Assembly: GCA_944326625.1 (NCBI GenBank)
Contig: CALVER010000060.1
Span: 1-7,592 of the forward strand
Source of the DNA: Candidatus Gastranaerophilales bacterium
GTDB lineage: Bacteria; Cyanobacteriota; Vampirovibrionia; Gastranaerophilales; Gastranaerophilaceae
Length of the DNA: 7,592 nt
Direction of reading: 5' to 3'
Position numbers and translations under genes: made by a program. Below the pieces are notes generated by a model. The model was not told the origin of the DNA. It searched no databases and saw nothing but the letters and a program-made list of their open reading frames with translations. Below are positions 1 through 7,515 of this stretch, piece by piece (positions within the stretch are counted from its first letter, which is position 1; each line of letters begins with the position of its first letter).

Positions 1-730
1 AGCCATGACAATCCCGACGCTTATTAGCAATTACAAAGAAAAACAAACTGTAACCAGACTGCAAAAAGCCTACTCGACATTAAAAAATGCTTTTGAACTT
101 GCAAAAGCAGAACACGGCGATTATACAACATGGACATGGAATCAAATACCTTTTTCCAACGGTCAAAGAACGCAATATTTTTGGGATACCTATATACTCC
201 CGCACTTAAAAGTATCCAAAAAATGTTTTCCAGGTAAAAATGGTTGTTCTTCCTACTATGTATATACACTTAACGGTCAGCAAATATTTAATAATACAAC
301 TCACTGTGCATTTGTACTAAATGACGGGACAGTTGTTTCTACATGGGCAGGTGAAGATAATTCTCCTTATCAACATATTTGGGCATTTGTAGATACAAAT
401 GGTTTTTCCGCACCAAATACCATTGGGAAAGACATTTTTACAATGTATTTTGCACCAGTTTTTCCTGATAATAAAATGGGTTCATTAGACGAAAATGATG
501 AATTTGTAAGCTCCGGTAAGACTTTAATAACTCCGTACGGACTGCATTTATCAGGAGAAGGAATTAATGGTGCCACTGTGGAAGATTTATTAGATCCTAA
601 TTTTGTACAACAAAATAGTACACAAGATAATGTATTCAACCTCAACTGCTCATCAGAAGGTTACGGCTACTATTGCGGAGCCGCAATAAAACTGAATGGC
701 TGGAAATTCCCGGACAATTATCCGGATTAA
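1..730 (+). CDS. Type IV pilin-like / pseudopilin protein, 5'-truncated
   Basis: The reading frame is open to the left edge (an Ala codon at 2-4 precedes the ATG at 5), so that ATG is probably internal and the true start lies outside the window. The visible start, A-MTIPTLISNYKEKQTVTRL, looks like the second half of a class III-signal prepilin helix (family pattern: FTLAEVLITLGIIGVVAAMTIPTLI), so roughly 20-30 residues including the cleavage site are missing. An amphipathic helix (to about residue 38, counting from the visible Met) is followed by a globular part rich in aromatics, Asn and Gly, with five cysteines at 74, 81, 101, 215 and 224. The C-terminal block CGAAIKLNGWKFPDNYPD resembles the tail seen in many pilin-like proteins of gut Melainabacteria. 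Family knowledge suggests inner-membrane insertion, leader cleavage by a PilD-type peptidase and assembly in a type IV pilus or type II secretion pseudopilus. Whether it is a major or minor subunit cannot be told. No pilus-assembly gene is visible beside it. Confidence 0.8.
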   Translation, partial: AMTIPTLISNYKEKQTVTRLQKAYSTLKNAFELAKAEHGDYTTWTWNQIPFSNGQRTQYFWDTYILPHLKVSKKCFPGKNGCSSYYVYTLNGQQIFNNTTHCAFVLNDGTVVSTWAGEDNSPYQHIWAFVDTNGFSAPNTIGKDIFTMYFAPVFPDNKMGSLDENDEFVSSGKTLITPYGLHLSGEGINGATVEDLLDPNFVQQNSTQDNVFNLNCSSEGYGYYCGAAIKLNGWKFPDNYPD

Positions 731-755
731 AAGATTCCAGAAAGTGAAGTTTTTT

Positions 756-766
756 TGTGGTAAAAT
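756..766 (+). promoter_or_regulatory. Extended -10 promoter of ychF
   Basis: The 67-nt gap between the pilin-like stop and ychF contains TGG immediately before TAAAAT (761-766), an extended -10 element, just after a seven-base T run (750-756). No hexamer 16-18 nt upstream resembles TTGACA (the spot reads CAGAAA), so recognition would depend on the TGn extension. Transcription would start near 773, giving a short leader of about 25 nt. The pilin-like gene and ychF are therefore probably separate units, although no clear terminator lies between them. Confidence 0.5.
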
Positions 767-783
767 TTAAGCATAAAATATAC

Positions 784-789
784 AAGAGG
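784..789 (+). promoter_or_regulatory. Ribosome binding site of ychF
   Basis: AAGAGG sits 8 nt upstream of the ATG at 798. It supports that start, which also matches the usual N-terminus of the family, where the P-loop begins within the first ten residues. Confidence 0.7.
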
Positions 790-797
790 TATTATAA

Positions 798-1895
798 ATG
801 CTGAGAACAGGAATAGTGGGACTGCCGAATGTCGGCAAATCAACTTTATTTAATGCGCTTACAAGTTCAAAAAACGCTCAAAGCGCCAATTATCCGTTTT
901 GCACAATTGAACCGAATGTAGGCGTCGTAAATGTTCCGGATGAAAGATTACCCATACTTGCAAAACTTTGCAAAACTGATGTTATAATTCCGACAGCGAT
1001 TGAATTTGTCGACATAGCAGGACTTGTCAAAGGCGCAAGCAAAGGCGAAGGTTTGGGAAACCAGTTTTTACATAACATAAGAGAAGTTGACGCGATTATT
1101 CAGGTTGTCCGCTGTTTTGATGACCCGAATACAATCCACGTTGCAGGAAAAGTAAACCCGCTTGACGATATTGAAGTCATTAATACCGAACTTGCACTTG
1201 CGGATTTGGCATCTGTTGAAAAACGTCAGGCGCGTATTTCAAAACAGGCAAAAGGCGGTGACAAAGACGCTGTTCTTGAGGATAAAGTTCTTACAAAACT
1301 CACGGAACTCCTTTCTGAAGGAACATTTATTAATGTAAAAGATCATTTTAACGAGGACGAAATTCCTGTTGTTAAAATGCTTAACCTAATGTCAACAAAG
1401 CCTGTCATATATGCGGCAAATGTTTCCGAATACGACTTGAAAGACGGAAATAATTATACAAAACAGGTTCAGGAATACGCCTCCAAACACAACGCGGAAG
1501 TCGTCCTGATTTCTGCAAAAATTGAAGAAGAACTCGCCGAACTCGGTGAAGAAGAAGCTAAAGAATATCTTGCAGAATTAGGCGTTGAAGACAGCGGAAT
1601 TAATCGTATGATTAAATCTGTTTATAAATTATTGAATTTAAGAACATTTATAACTGCAGGCGAAAAAGAAGTCCATGCCTGGACGATTCCTGCCGGTGCC
1701 AAAGCCCCGCAGGCTGCCGGCGTAATCCATACGGATTTTGAAAAAGGTTTTATCAGGGCTGAAATTACCCCGTACAAAGACTTTGTAGAACTAGGCTCTT
1801 ACGTTGCCTGCAAAGAAAAAGGCGTTACACGTCTTGAAGGCAAAGACTACATTGTCCAAGACGGTGATTTGGTTCATTTCAGATTCAGTGTCTAA
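798..1895 (+). CDS. ychF: Redox-responsive ATPase YchF (OLA1 family)
   Basis: This is a complete 365-residue protein, the normal length for YchF/OLA1, a nearly universal cytoplasmic P-loop protein that binds ribosomes and has been linked to translation and oxidative-stress responses. Visible motifs: G1 Walker A GLPNVGKS at 8-15; YPFCTIEPNVG in the switch I area; G3 DIAG at 72-75 followed by a hydrophobic Leu in place of the usual catalytic Gln, the hallmark of HAS (hydrophobic-substituted) GTPases; and NVSE at 208-211 where true GTPases have NKxD. The Glu there is the known reason the family prefers ATP over GTP. SAK at 239-241 is the G5 loop. A charged helical segment lies roughly at 130-270, and a C-terminal TGS domain runs from about 280 to 364 and ends with QDGDLVHFRFSV, typical of the family. 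All key residues are intact. The gene has its own promoter and converges with the large minus-strand gene only 5 nt beyond its stop. Confidence 0.97.
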   Translation: MLRTGIVGLPNVGKSTLFNALTSSKNAQSANYPFCTIEPNVGVVNVPDERLPILAKLCKTDVIIPTAIEFVDIAGLVKGASKGEGLGNQFLHNIREVDAIIQVVRCFDDPNTIHVAGKVNPLDDIEVINTELALADLASVEKRQARISKQAKGGDKDAVLEDKVLTKLTELLSEGTFINVKDHFNEDEIPVVKMLNLMSTKPVIYAANVSEYDLKDGNNYTKQVQEYASKHNAEVVLISAKIEEELAELGEEEAKEYLAELGVEDSGINRMIKSVYKLLNLRTFITAGEKEVHAWTIPAGAKAPQAAGVIHTDFEKGFIRAEITPYKDFVELGSYVACKEKGVTRLEGKDYIVQDGDLVHFRFSV

Positions 1896-1900
1896 ATAAT

Positions 1901-4900
1901 TTATACAACTGATGCATAAACTTTTGCAATATCATTTACTGCAGGCTTGTATGCAACCGTACCCGTAAATGCGACCTGAGATTTTTCAGGAACATGATAC
2001 AAAATCATTGTGCTGTCATTTATACAAATCGGGCTTCTGTCACCATGTTCAAGAACGTATCTGTCTCCGTCTTTATGGACATAATAAACATCATTTTCAT
2101 CGTTTGCATTAATAAATTTTGTACCGTCTTTTAAACCTGCCTTGATACCGAGCATTTTATTTGCAGTTTTAGGATCGGATAAATATATTTTGTTGTCATG
2201 CAAATAAACAGGTAACGGTTTATAATCTTCCTTCGGATTATGGTTTATGCCGCCGGTATTAAATAATGAAATTGCCATTTTGCCGTCTGTATTTTCTCGG
2301 AAAATTGCAGATACATGAGACTTGTAGCCGCCGTTTGAGACCTGTTGAAGCGGTAAAAGTATCGGAGCACCGTTATTTAAGGCATCAAGTTCCGGTCTGG
2401 AACGAAGTGCCATAATATTTTTCAACTTATCGTGATATTCTTTGACAAAAGATTTGTTTTCATCATTAAGCCATTCATTATGAATATAGCCGCGGTTTTG
2501 AAGATAAATATTTTTCGTTTTAGATTCAAAACCTGTAGACGCCAAATCATCACCGGCGTATAAAGTCGGTTTGCCCGGAAGTGCAACCAGATATTCCATC
2601 ATGCCGGTAAGCTTTGAAAACGCAGGTTTAACGAGTTTTTCAAAAGCTTTATTTTTTAATAACCTGCAGTCACTTTCTCCCAAAGGATTCATAAATCTGT
2701 CTTTAGAACGTGATTGTCTTATAATTGCATCCAATGTCACTTCAAACGGTTTTACGCCAAAAGCATCAGCTTCAAAATTTTCACCCAGATATTCACCGTT
2801 TACCATATCCGTAATTGCATGACTGAGAGATTCAAAAATATCCTTATGATTTTCCCTGAAAATGTCATTGGTTCGGCTAAGCTCATTCAATGATTCAATC
2901 AAAGCAGTTCTCATAGCTTCACCCATAGCAACGGCTTTTGCGCTTACATTTGAAAAATCAAAATTTGCAACTTCGTCATCACTTGGGGGATTTTCGGGAT
3001 CGAATTTATCATTTACAAGCTTATACGCACGCATACGGTAATCTTTATTATTTTCATCCGTAAGATCAGCAAAAAACATTCCCATATCAAGCGCCAGACA
3101 ATGCAATGCACGCGGCTTGTCGTGGTTTCCGATAAATGTGTAGGAATATATAAGCGAATTCAAATTTGAAGAACCCAAATAATTTTTATCCGCATCATGT
3201 TTATTATAAAGCATTTTATGATAAATTTGAGCCGGCAGATTTGCAAAGCTTATTTCCATATTACCGGGATCATGTTCAAATTTTTGACCAAACATACCTA
3301 TTATATCGTTAAAATAATAAGTGTAATTTGCAAGCGCAGTCAAATCAGCTTCATCAAGGAATTTACGTCTGACATCCAGAGCATTTCTATATTTGTGCGA
3401 TGAATGTCCGTTACCGACGTTATGCAAATCGTATTCATCGGTTAATTCCGCAACAAGATATGAATTCGGATTTATTTCTAAAACTTTATCGCTGAAAATT
3501 TTCCAGAAATCAGTTACTTTTCGCCATGTATAGTCAAAATCAGTATTTTGATTTCTTAAAGAATCCATATTTCCGATATCTTTTGCCGCATCAATTCTCC
3601 AATCCAAACCGGTTTGAGATCTGTCAACAATCATATCAGCGACGGCAAAACTTTCTGCGCTAGTTCCTTTCAAAGATTTCACAAGTGCGTCTACGAGCAA
3701 CTTTTTATCACTGCCGTTAATGTTCGTGATACCTGATCTGATTTTTGAAATCAAACTCATTGCTTCATCTTCGGGAGACGCGCCGTTAATTTTTAATGAT
3801 TGCAAACTCACGGTCTTCAACGCATCATAATCATATCCGATTTCGCCTGTTTCTTTATTTACATACACTTTTGCATCAGGCTTAACAGCTTTTATCACAG
3901 CGAATTTGGCTATTTCCTGAGTCAAAATCGGCAAAACATATTTGCCGTACAATGAAGCTTGGTCGCCTTCGGCAAATTTTTCCGGTAATTCTTTTTGAAC
4001 TCTGTCCAGAATTTCCAGGGCAAAAGCTGACATTTCATTGTCATACATTTTCTGGGTATAATCATAACCGCGTTTATATTCGTCAGTTACATGCGGGTTT
4101 CCTTTTTTATAAAGATCATATTTTGAAACACCAATTTCATCTTCATGTGTTGCACGTTTTGAAATATAAGGACTTGCAAAAACGCCTGCAATATTATCGC
4201 CGAGTTCAATAGAATCCAGAGGGAGATTCATCAATCCCATTTTTACCTGATCTTTATAAGGATCGGAATAAAATTTACGGCCGGAAACATAGGTGCCGTC
4301 CAAAATATTTTGGATTACATTTTTGTTAAGATCTTTTATTTTAGAAGGAAGAACTCCTTCGGTAATTTTTTCATTTATCTTTTTAAGAATTTCATCAGCG
4401 TCACTGTTTTTAATATTTTTTAAATTTTGAGCTGCATATAATGACAGAGTATCTTTTGTTTTTTGCGTCCAGAAAATACCTGAAGTTACTGCATAATCCT
4501 GAACTTCAATATTGCTTCTTTTCAAAATTTCTTCGCGCGTCTTACGTTCTTTAACCGGCAGATTTTTCATTTGTTCGGTAACTGCATGGGAATCAACATA
4601 ATTTAATTTTAAGATATCTGTATTTGCATCCCAGGTTTCGATATTACTTTCGATTTTATCCTCAAGCTCAAAATTTTCGAACTTGCTCAAAAATCTTGTG
4701 CCGTTAATATCATCAATTTTAATCTTATTCCGGTGTGATTTATTATAATCACTAAGATTAAGCATATTTTTATGATATGTTTCGGGATCAATTTCAAACG
4801 CAAACGGGATTATAGTGTCATTATGAGTGTTAATGTCATAAGGATTATTTGTATTCAAAATATCGTAAGATTTTATTAAAGCTTTGGTGTCCTGTGCCTG

Positions 4901-5983
4901 TTCCTCGCTTGCAAGCCTTTTGTCAAAAATCTGAATATAAGTCGGGGCTTTGGAATCATATTCGTCATTTTGCGCCATGTGAATTACGCCGTCAGAAGTT
5001 TGTCTGTATGTATACGGACTGTTTACAATTTTGTGGGATATAAAATCCTGATTTTTGCCAAAAACACCAAGAGTCAACGGAAATCCGGAAATATTAAACC
5101 AATTATAATATGGAGATTTTTCACCCCATTTCATAACATTTGCGATATGTATGCCTTCCAAACCTTCGTTTACAAATGCACCGTCAGATACAAAAGTCAT
5201 ACCTTTTGCAAACATTTTTCTTTGCAAAGACGCATAATTATTAATATTTCCCAAAGACTGGGCAATCTGCATATTGTTTTTATTCCAATAAGCATGAGAT
5301 GATCTGCTGTCATCGGTAAATAACGGCAATGAAATTATACTTGAATAGCCGTCCAAAAGTCCTTCATCCAAAGATTTTTCAATTCCGGCAATTGTTCCGC
5401 CCATTTTGTTAGAAAAATGTTTATAAGATCGCATTGCTTTTTTCAACAAAGTTTCGTCTTTTAAAATATTTTCACCGGAAAATAATTTTTTGTTATAAAC
5501 TTCTCCAACCCTGTAATTATCGGGAACAATCAATTTCATAGAACCGCCGTGAGTAAGAGTTGAACCGGATTGGGTTACAAAATTATAAATTTCGTGTGCG
5601 TCTTTTGTGTCAGTATGATCAATAATATTACCTGCATCAACAGCATATAAAGGAGCACCGCCGGATTTTCTCACCAATTTGTAATGATATGCAAAAGGAG
5701 TATCGTCGGAAATAAAATAATCTGATGACAGGTCGACTATATTTCTGCCGCTCGTAAGCTTTCTTTCATATTTATCGTTTTCTGAATCCTGAATAATATC
5801 AGTTACGCGATAATTTCCGTTTTTATCCTTTTCTACGTTAAATATTTCCAAATAACAATCAAATTCATTCTCATCAAAAGGATAATTAAATTCATAAACT
5901 TTATAACCGTAATTGTCTTTTACAGGTGCATAACCTTGAAAAGATACTTTCGGCATATTTAAACTGATTGAACTAACTTTCAC
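1901..5983 (-). CDS. Giant GH13 (alpha-amylase family) glycoside hydrolase-like protein
   Basis: This 1360-residue protein starts at GTG (5983-5981), supported by a perfect AAGGAG 6 nt upstream. It has no signal peptide or membrane segment, so a cytoplasmic location is likely. Residues 1-20 are a short tag containing SFQGYAP; about 25-105 look like a beta-sandwich resembling an N-terminal carbohydrate-binding domain. The catalytic barrel begins near 190 (GGTIAGIEKSL, then HAYW at 230-233). Conserved GH13 regions: I, SDGAFVNEG with D267 and N272; II, WRIDAAKD with R796 and nucleophile D798; III, LVAELTDE with acid/base candidate E846 (alternative E850); IV, FIGNHDKPR with N953, H954, D955; then KPTLYAGDD near 1139-1146, the usual G-x-P-x-YxGDE position. 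From about 1195 a beta-rich segment fits domain C. About 530 residues separate regions I and II, against roughly 90-110 in ordinary amylases, so a large inserted domain is present. The family hydrolyses or transfers alpha-glucosidic bonds; the probable role is glycogen or maltodextrin metabolism. Exact activity and subfamily are not recognisable, and a non-catalytic homologue cannot be ruled out. Confidence 0.85.
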   Translation of the reverse strand: MKVSSISLNMPKVSFQGYAPVKDNYGYKVYEFNYPFDENEFDCYLEIFNVEKDKNGNYRVTDIIQDSENDKYERKLTSGRNIVDLSSDYFISDDTPFAYHYKLVRKSGGAPLYAVDAGNIIDHTDTKDAHEIYNFVTQSGSTLTHGGSMKLIVPDNYRVGEVYNKKLFSGENILKDETLLKKAMRSYKHFSNKMGGTIAGIEKSLDEGLLDGYSSIISLPLFTDDSRSSHAYWNKNNMQIAQSLGNINNYASLQRKMFAKGMTFVSDGAFVNEGLEGIHIANVMKWGEKSPYYNWFNISGFPLTLGVFGKNQDFISHKIVNSPYTYRQTSDGVIHMAQNDEYDSKAPTYIQIFDKRLASEEQAQDTKALIKSYDILNTNNPYDINTHNDTIIPFAFEIDPETYHKNMLNLSDYNKSHRNKIKIDDINGTRFLSKFENFELEDKIESNIETWDANTDILKLNYVDSHAVTEQMKNLPVKERKTREEILKRSNIEVQDYAVTSGIFWTQKTKDTLSLYAAQNLKNIKNSDADEILKKINEKITEGVLPSKIKDLNKNVIQNILDGTYVSGRKFYSDPYKDQVKMGLMNLPLDSIELGDNIAGVFASPYISKRATHEDEIGVSKYDLYKKGNPHVTDEYKRGYDYTQKMYDNEMSAFALEILDRVQKELPEKFAEGDQASLYGKYVLPILTQEIAKFAVIKAVKPDAKVYVNKETGEIGYDYDALKTVSLQSLKINGASPEDEAMSLISKIRSGITNINGSDKKLLVDALVKSLKGTSAESFAVADMIVDRSQTGLDWRIDAAKDIGNMDSLRNQNTDFDYTWRKVTDFWKIFSDKVLEINPNSYLVAELTDEYDLHNVGNGHSSHKYRNALDVRRKFLDEADLTALANYTYYFNDIIGMFGQKFEHDPGNMEISFANLPAQIYHKMLYNKHDADKNYLGSSNLNSLIYSYTFIGNHDKPRALHCLALDMGMFFADLTDENNKDYRMRAYKLVNDKFDPENPPSDDEVANFDFSNVSAKAVAMGEAMRTALIESLNELSRTNDIFRENHKDIFESLSHAITDMVNGEYLGENFEADAFGVKPFEVTLDAIIRQSRSKDRFMNPLGESDCRLLKNKAFEKLVKPAFSKLTGMMEYLVALPGKPTLYAGDDLASTGFESKTKNIYLQNRGYIHNEWLNDENKSFVKEYHDKLKNIMALRSRPELDALNNGAPILLPLQQVSNGGYKSHVSAIFRENTDGKMAISLFNTGGINHNPKEDYKPLPVYLHDNKIYLSDPKTANKMLGIKAGLKDGTKFINANDENDVYYVHKDGDRYVLEHGDRSPICINDSTMILYHVPEKSQVAFTGTVAYKPAVNDIAKVYASVV

Positions 5984-5989
5984 ACAACG

Positions 5990-5995
5990 CTCCTT
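5990..5995 (-). promoter_or_regulatory. Ribosome binding site that decides the GTG start of the GH13 gene
   Basis: Read on the minus strand, AAGGAG lies 6 nt before GTG at 5983-5981. The first in-frame ATG is codon 10 and has no Shine-Dalgarno sequence at a useful distance, so the GTG is the better start and keeps the nine residues before MPKVSFQGY. Confidence 0.75.
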
Positions 5996-6079
5996 ACTTG
6001 TTTTATAATAGAACTAAATCTTTATTTTTGCCATAATATGTTATTTTATTAAGAAATTTTTACATACTTTGAAATATAT

Positions 6080-6108
6080 ATGACTAATTAATTTTTCTGC
6101 ACTATAAT
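6080..6108 (+). promoter_or_regulatory. Sigma70-type promoter of ahcY
   Basis: ATGACT (6080-6085) matches four of six positions of TTGACA, including the key TGAC core. Exactly 17 nt later comes a perfect TATAAT (6103-6108). Initiation would fall near 6115, leaving a leader of about 47 nt before the ahcY ATG. Confidence 0.7.
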
Positions 6109-6122
6109 TAAAGCGTGTACAA

Positions 6123-6143
6123 AATACAATTAATTATTGTATT
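6123..6143. repeat. Perfect inverted repeat in the ahcY leader (possible operator or hairpin)
   Basis: The arms AATACAAT (6123-6130) and ATTGTATT (6136-6143) are exact reverse complements around the 5-nt centre TAATT. The repeat begins about 8 nt after the predicted transcription start and ends 6 nt before the ribosome site. The spacing and symmetry suit a dimeric repressor operator. As RNA the A/U-rich hairpin would be weak. No T-run follows, so it is not a terminator. The role is inferred only. Confidence 0.5.
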
Positions 6144-6149
6144 CAATCG

Positions 6150-6153
6150 GGAG
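6150..6153 (+). promoter_or_regulatory. Ribosome binding site of ahcY
   Basis: GGAG within CGGGAGAA lies 8 nt before the ATG at 6162. A second ATG, two codons later at 6168, would leave 14 nt, so the first is preferred. Confidence 0.65.
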
Positions 6154-6161
6154 AATATTTA

Positions 6162-7427
6162 ATGCTAATGACAGAATTAAAATGTGACATTAAAGATATG
6201 AGCCTTGCAGAACAAGGAAAAAATCAAATTGAATGGGCATTTAAAGACATGCCTGTATTATCACAAATTCAAAAAAGATTTATAGAAGAACAACCGTTCA
6301 AGGGTTTAAAACTATCAGCATGCTCACACGTTACAAAAGAAACAGCTGCATTGTGCATAGTTTTGAAATCAGGCGGAGCAGACGCAATATTAGTTGCATC
6401 AAACCCTCTGTCAACACAGGATGATGTGGCGGCAGCGCTGGTAAAATATTACGGTATTCCGGTTTTTGCAATCGCAGGCGAAAGTACCGAAACTTACAAA
6501 AAACATATTCAAGAAGCCATAAACCATGAGCCGGATTTAATCATCGAAGACGGCTGCGATTTGGTTTCAACATTACATATCGAAAGACCTGATTTAGCAG
6601 ATAAAATTATCGGCTCAACAGAAGAAACCACAACCGGTATTATAAGACTTCAGGCAATGGAAGCAGAGGGTAAATTAAGATTCCCTGCAGTAGGTGTAAA
6701 CACAAGTTTAACAAAACACTTGTACGATAACAGATACGGTACGGGCCAAAGTTCAATGGACGGGATTATCCGCGCCACGAACATATTAATAGCAGGCAAA
6801 ACAGTCGTAATATCAGGTTACGGCTGGTGCGGCAGAGGCTGCGCATTAAGAGCAAAAGCACTCGGCGCAAACGTAATTGTCTGCGAAGTCGATCCTTTAA
6901 AAGCACTTGAAGCCGCAATGGAAGGCTACCGCGTAATGCCGATTGCAAAAGCCGCTTTGGAAGGCGATATTTTCTTAACAGTTACCGGCGACAAGCACGT
7001 AGTCGACGTAAAACATTTATTAACAATGAAAGACGGCGCTTTTGTCGCAAACGCAGGACACTTTGACTGGGAAGTTAACGTAAGCGGACTTAAAGAATTC
7101 ACAACCGAGATTAAACAAATCAGACCTGATTTACAGGAATACAAATTAAATAACGGCAAATCAATATACGTATTATCCGAAGGCAGACTTGTAAACCTCG
7201 CTGCTGCAGAAGGTCATCCGGCAAGCGTTATGGATATGAGTTTTGCAAATCAGGCGCTCGGTATGGAATTTATCGTTAAAAACAAGGGTAAATTAGAAAA
7301 GAAATTATACACACTTCCACACGAAGTTGATGTTAAGATTGCCGAATTAAAGCTCAAATCAATGGGTATAGAAATTGATACCCTGACACCTGAACAGGAA
7401 GAATACCTGCACAGTTGGAAATTATAA
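6162..7427 (+). CDS. ahcY: Adenosylhomocysteinase (S-adenosyl-L-homocysteine hydrolase)
   Basis: The enzyme cleaves S-adenosylhomocysteine reversibly to adenosine and homocysteine using tightly bound NAD. It removes the product inhibitor of methyltransferases and returns homocysteine to the methionine cycle; it is cytosolic and normally tetrameric. The 421-residue protein is complete and carries the expected active-site residues: H56 and T58 in SHVTKET; D130 in IEDGCD; E155 in EETTTG; K185 and D189 in TKHLYDNRYGTGQS; H300 in NAGHFDWE; H352 in AEGHPASVMDMSF. The Rossmann motif GYGWCGRG lies at 219-226, with E242 (CEVDP) placed to bind the NAD ribose. It lacks the roughly 40-residue insertion found in many bacterial enzymes and ends in LHSWKL rather than the K...Y-containing tail of the eukaryotic type, so it belongs to the short form known from archaea and Thermotoga-like bacteria. 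It has its own promoter and terminator, so it is probably monocistronic. Confidence 0.97.
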   Translation: MLMTELKCDIKDMSLAEQGKNQIEWAFKDMPVLSQIQKRFIEEQPFKGLKLSACSHVTKETAALCIVLKSGGADAILVASNPLSTQDDVAAALVKYYGIPVFAIAGESTETYKKHIQEAINHEPDLIIEDGCDLVSTLHIERPDLADKIIGSTEETTTGIIRLQAMEAEGKLRFPAVGVNTSLTKHLYDNRYGTGQSSMDGIIRATNILIAGKTVVISGYGWCGRGCALRAKALGANVIVCEVDPLKALEAAMEGYRVMPIAKAALEGDIFLTVTGDKHVVDVKHLLTMKDGAFVANAGHFDWEVNVSGLKEFTTEIKQIRPDLQEYKLNNGKSIYVLSEGRLVNLAAAEGHPASVMDMSFANQALGMEFIVKNKGKLEKKLYTLPHEVDVKIAELKLKSMGIEIDTLTPEQEEYLHSWKL

Positions 7428-7435
7428 TTATTCTT

Positions 7436-7463
7436 AAAAAAGAGCCCTAAAGGGCTCTTTTTT
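7436..7463 (+). terminator. Intrinsic terminator of ahcY
   Basis: The hairpin has the core arms AGAGCCC (7441-7447) and GGGCTCT (7452-7458) with loop TAAA. It is extended by five A-T pairs between the A run at 7436-7440 and the T run at 7459-7463. It starts 9 nt after the ahcY stop. Because A and T tracts flank both sides, it could also work leftward. Confidence 0.92.
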
Positions 7464-7474
7464 ACATAAAAACT
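7461..7474 (+). repeat. Direct repeat, copy 1
   Basis: TTTACATAAAAACT occurs here and again exactly at 7516-7529, a 14-base perfect match offset by 55 nt. This copy begins in the T tail of the ahcY terminator and runs into the stem of the leftward hairpin. A chance match in AT-rich DNA is possible but not very likely at this length and distance. Confidence 0.55.
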
Positions 7475-7485
7475 GCCTGAGGCAG
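7468..7485 (-). terminator. Small hairpin with T-run, possible leftward terminator
   Basis: On the minus strand, CTGCC-TCA-GGCAG (7485 down to 7473) is followed directly by TTTTT (7472-7468). A 5-bp GC-rich stem with a 3-nt loop and a U tract fits a modest intrinsic terminator for a gene arriving from the right of the window. In the plus direction no T-run follows the stem, so it would not terminate ahcY transcripts. Confidence 0.5.
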
Positions 7486-7515
7486 GACAACATTTTGTGT
7501 CAATATTTGTATAGA

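Larger units (their letters stand above)
5984..6161. other. Divergent intergenic region between the GH13 gene and ahcY
   Basis: This very AT-rich spacer must drive transcription both ways. The rightward promoter is clear and listed separately. On the minus strand, -10-like TATTAT hexamers occur at 6033-6038 and 6005-6010, but no good -35 box is seen 16-18 nt upstream of either, so the leftward promoter cannot be fixed. No conserved riboswitch fold is apparent; in particular, the compact GC-rich SAH riboswitch known upstream of some ahcY genes is absent. Confidence 0.5.

Noticed and set aside
370..645. 91-codon minus-strand open frame inside the pilin-like gene
   Set aside because: It is antisense to a supported gene and has no family features.
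710..725. CCGGA-CAATTA-TCCGG inverted repeat at the end of the pilin-like gene as a terminator
   Set aside because: The stem is only 5 bp, it is encoded by the final codons of the protein, and no T-run follows directly; the nearest T-run is about 25 nt away.
4970..5302. 110-codon plus-strand open frame opposite the GH13 gene
   Set aside because: It lies wholly antisense to a well-supported coding region with conserved motifs, has no ribosome site of note, and its translation shows no recognisable domain; it is a shadow frame.
5954..5956. ATG at codon 10 as the GH13 start
   Set aside because: It has no Shine-Dalgarno sequence, whereas the upstream GTG has a perfect AAGGAG at 6 nt.
6109..6161. 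SAH or SAM riboswitch in the ahcY leader
   Set aside because: The leader is about 47 nt, very AT-rich, and lacks the GC-rich conserved stems of the known classes.
7495..7515. Possible plus-strand promoter (TTGTGT ... TATAGA)
   Set aside because: The spacing between the hexamers is only 9 nt, and no gene follows on the plus strand within the window.
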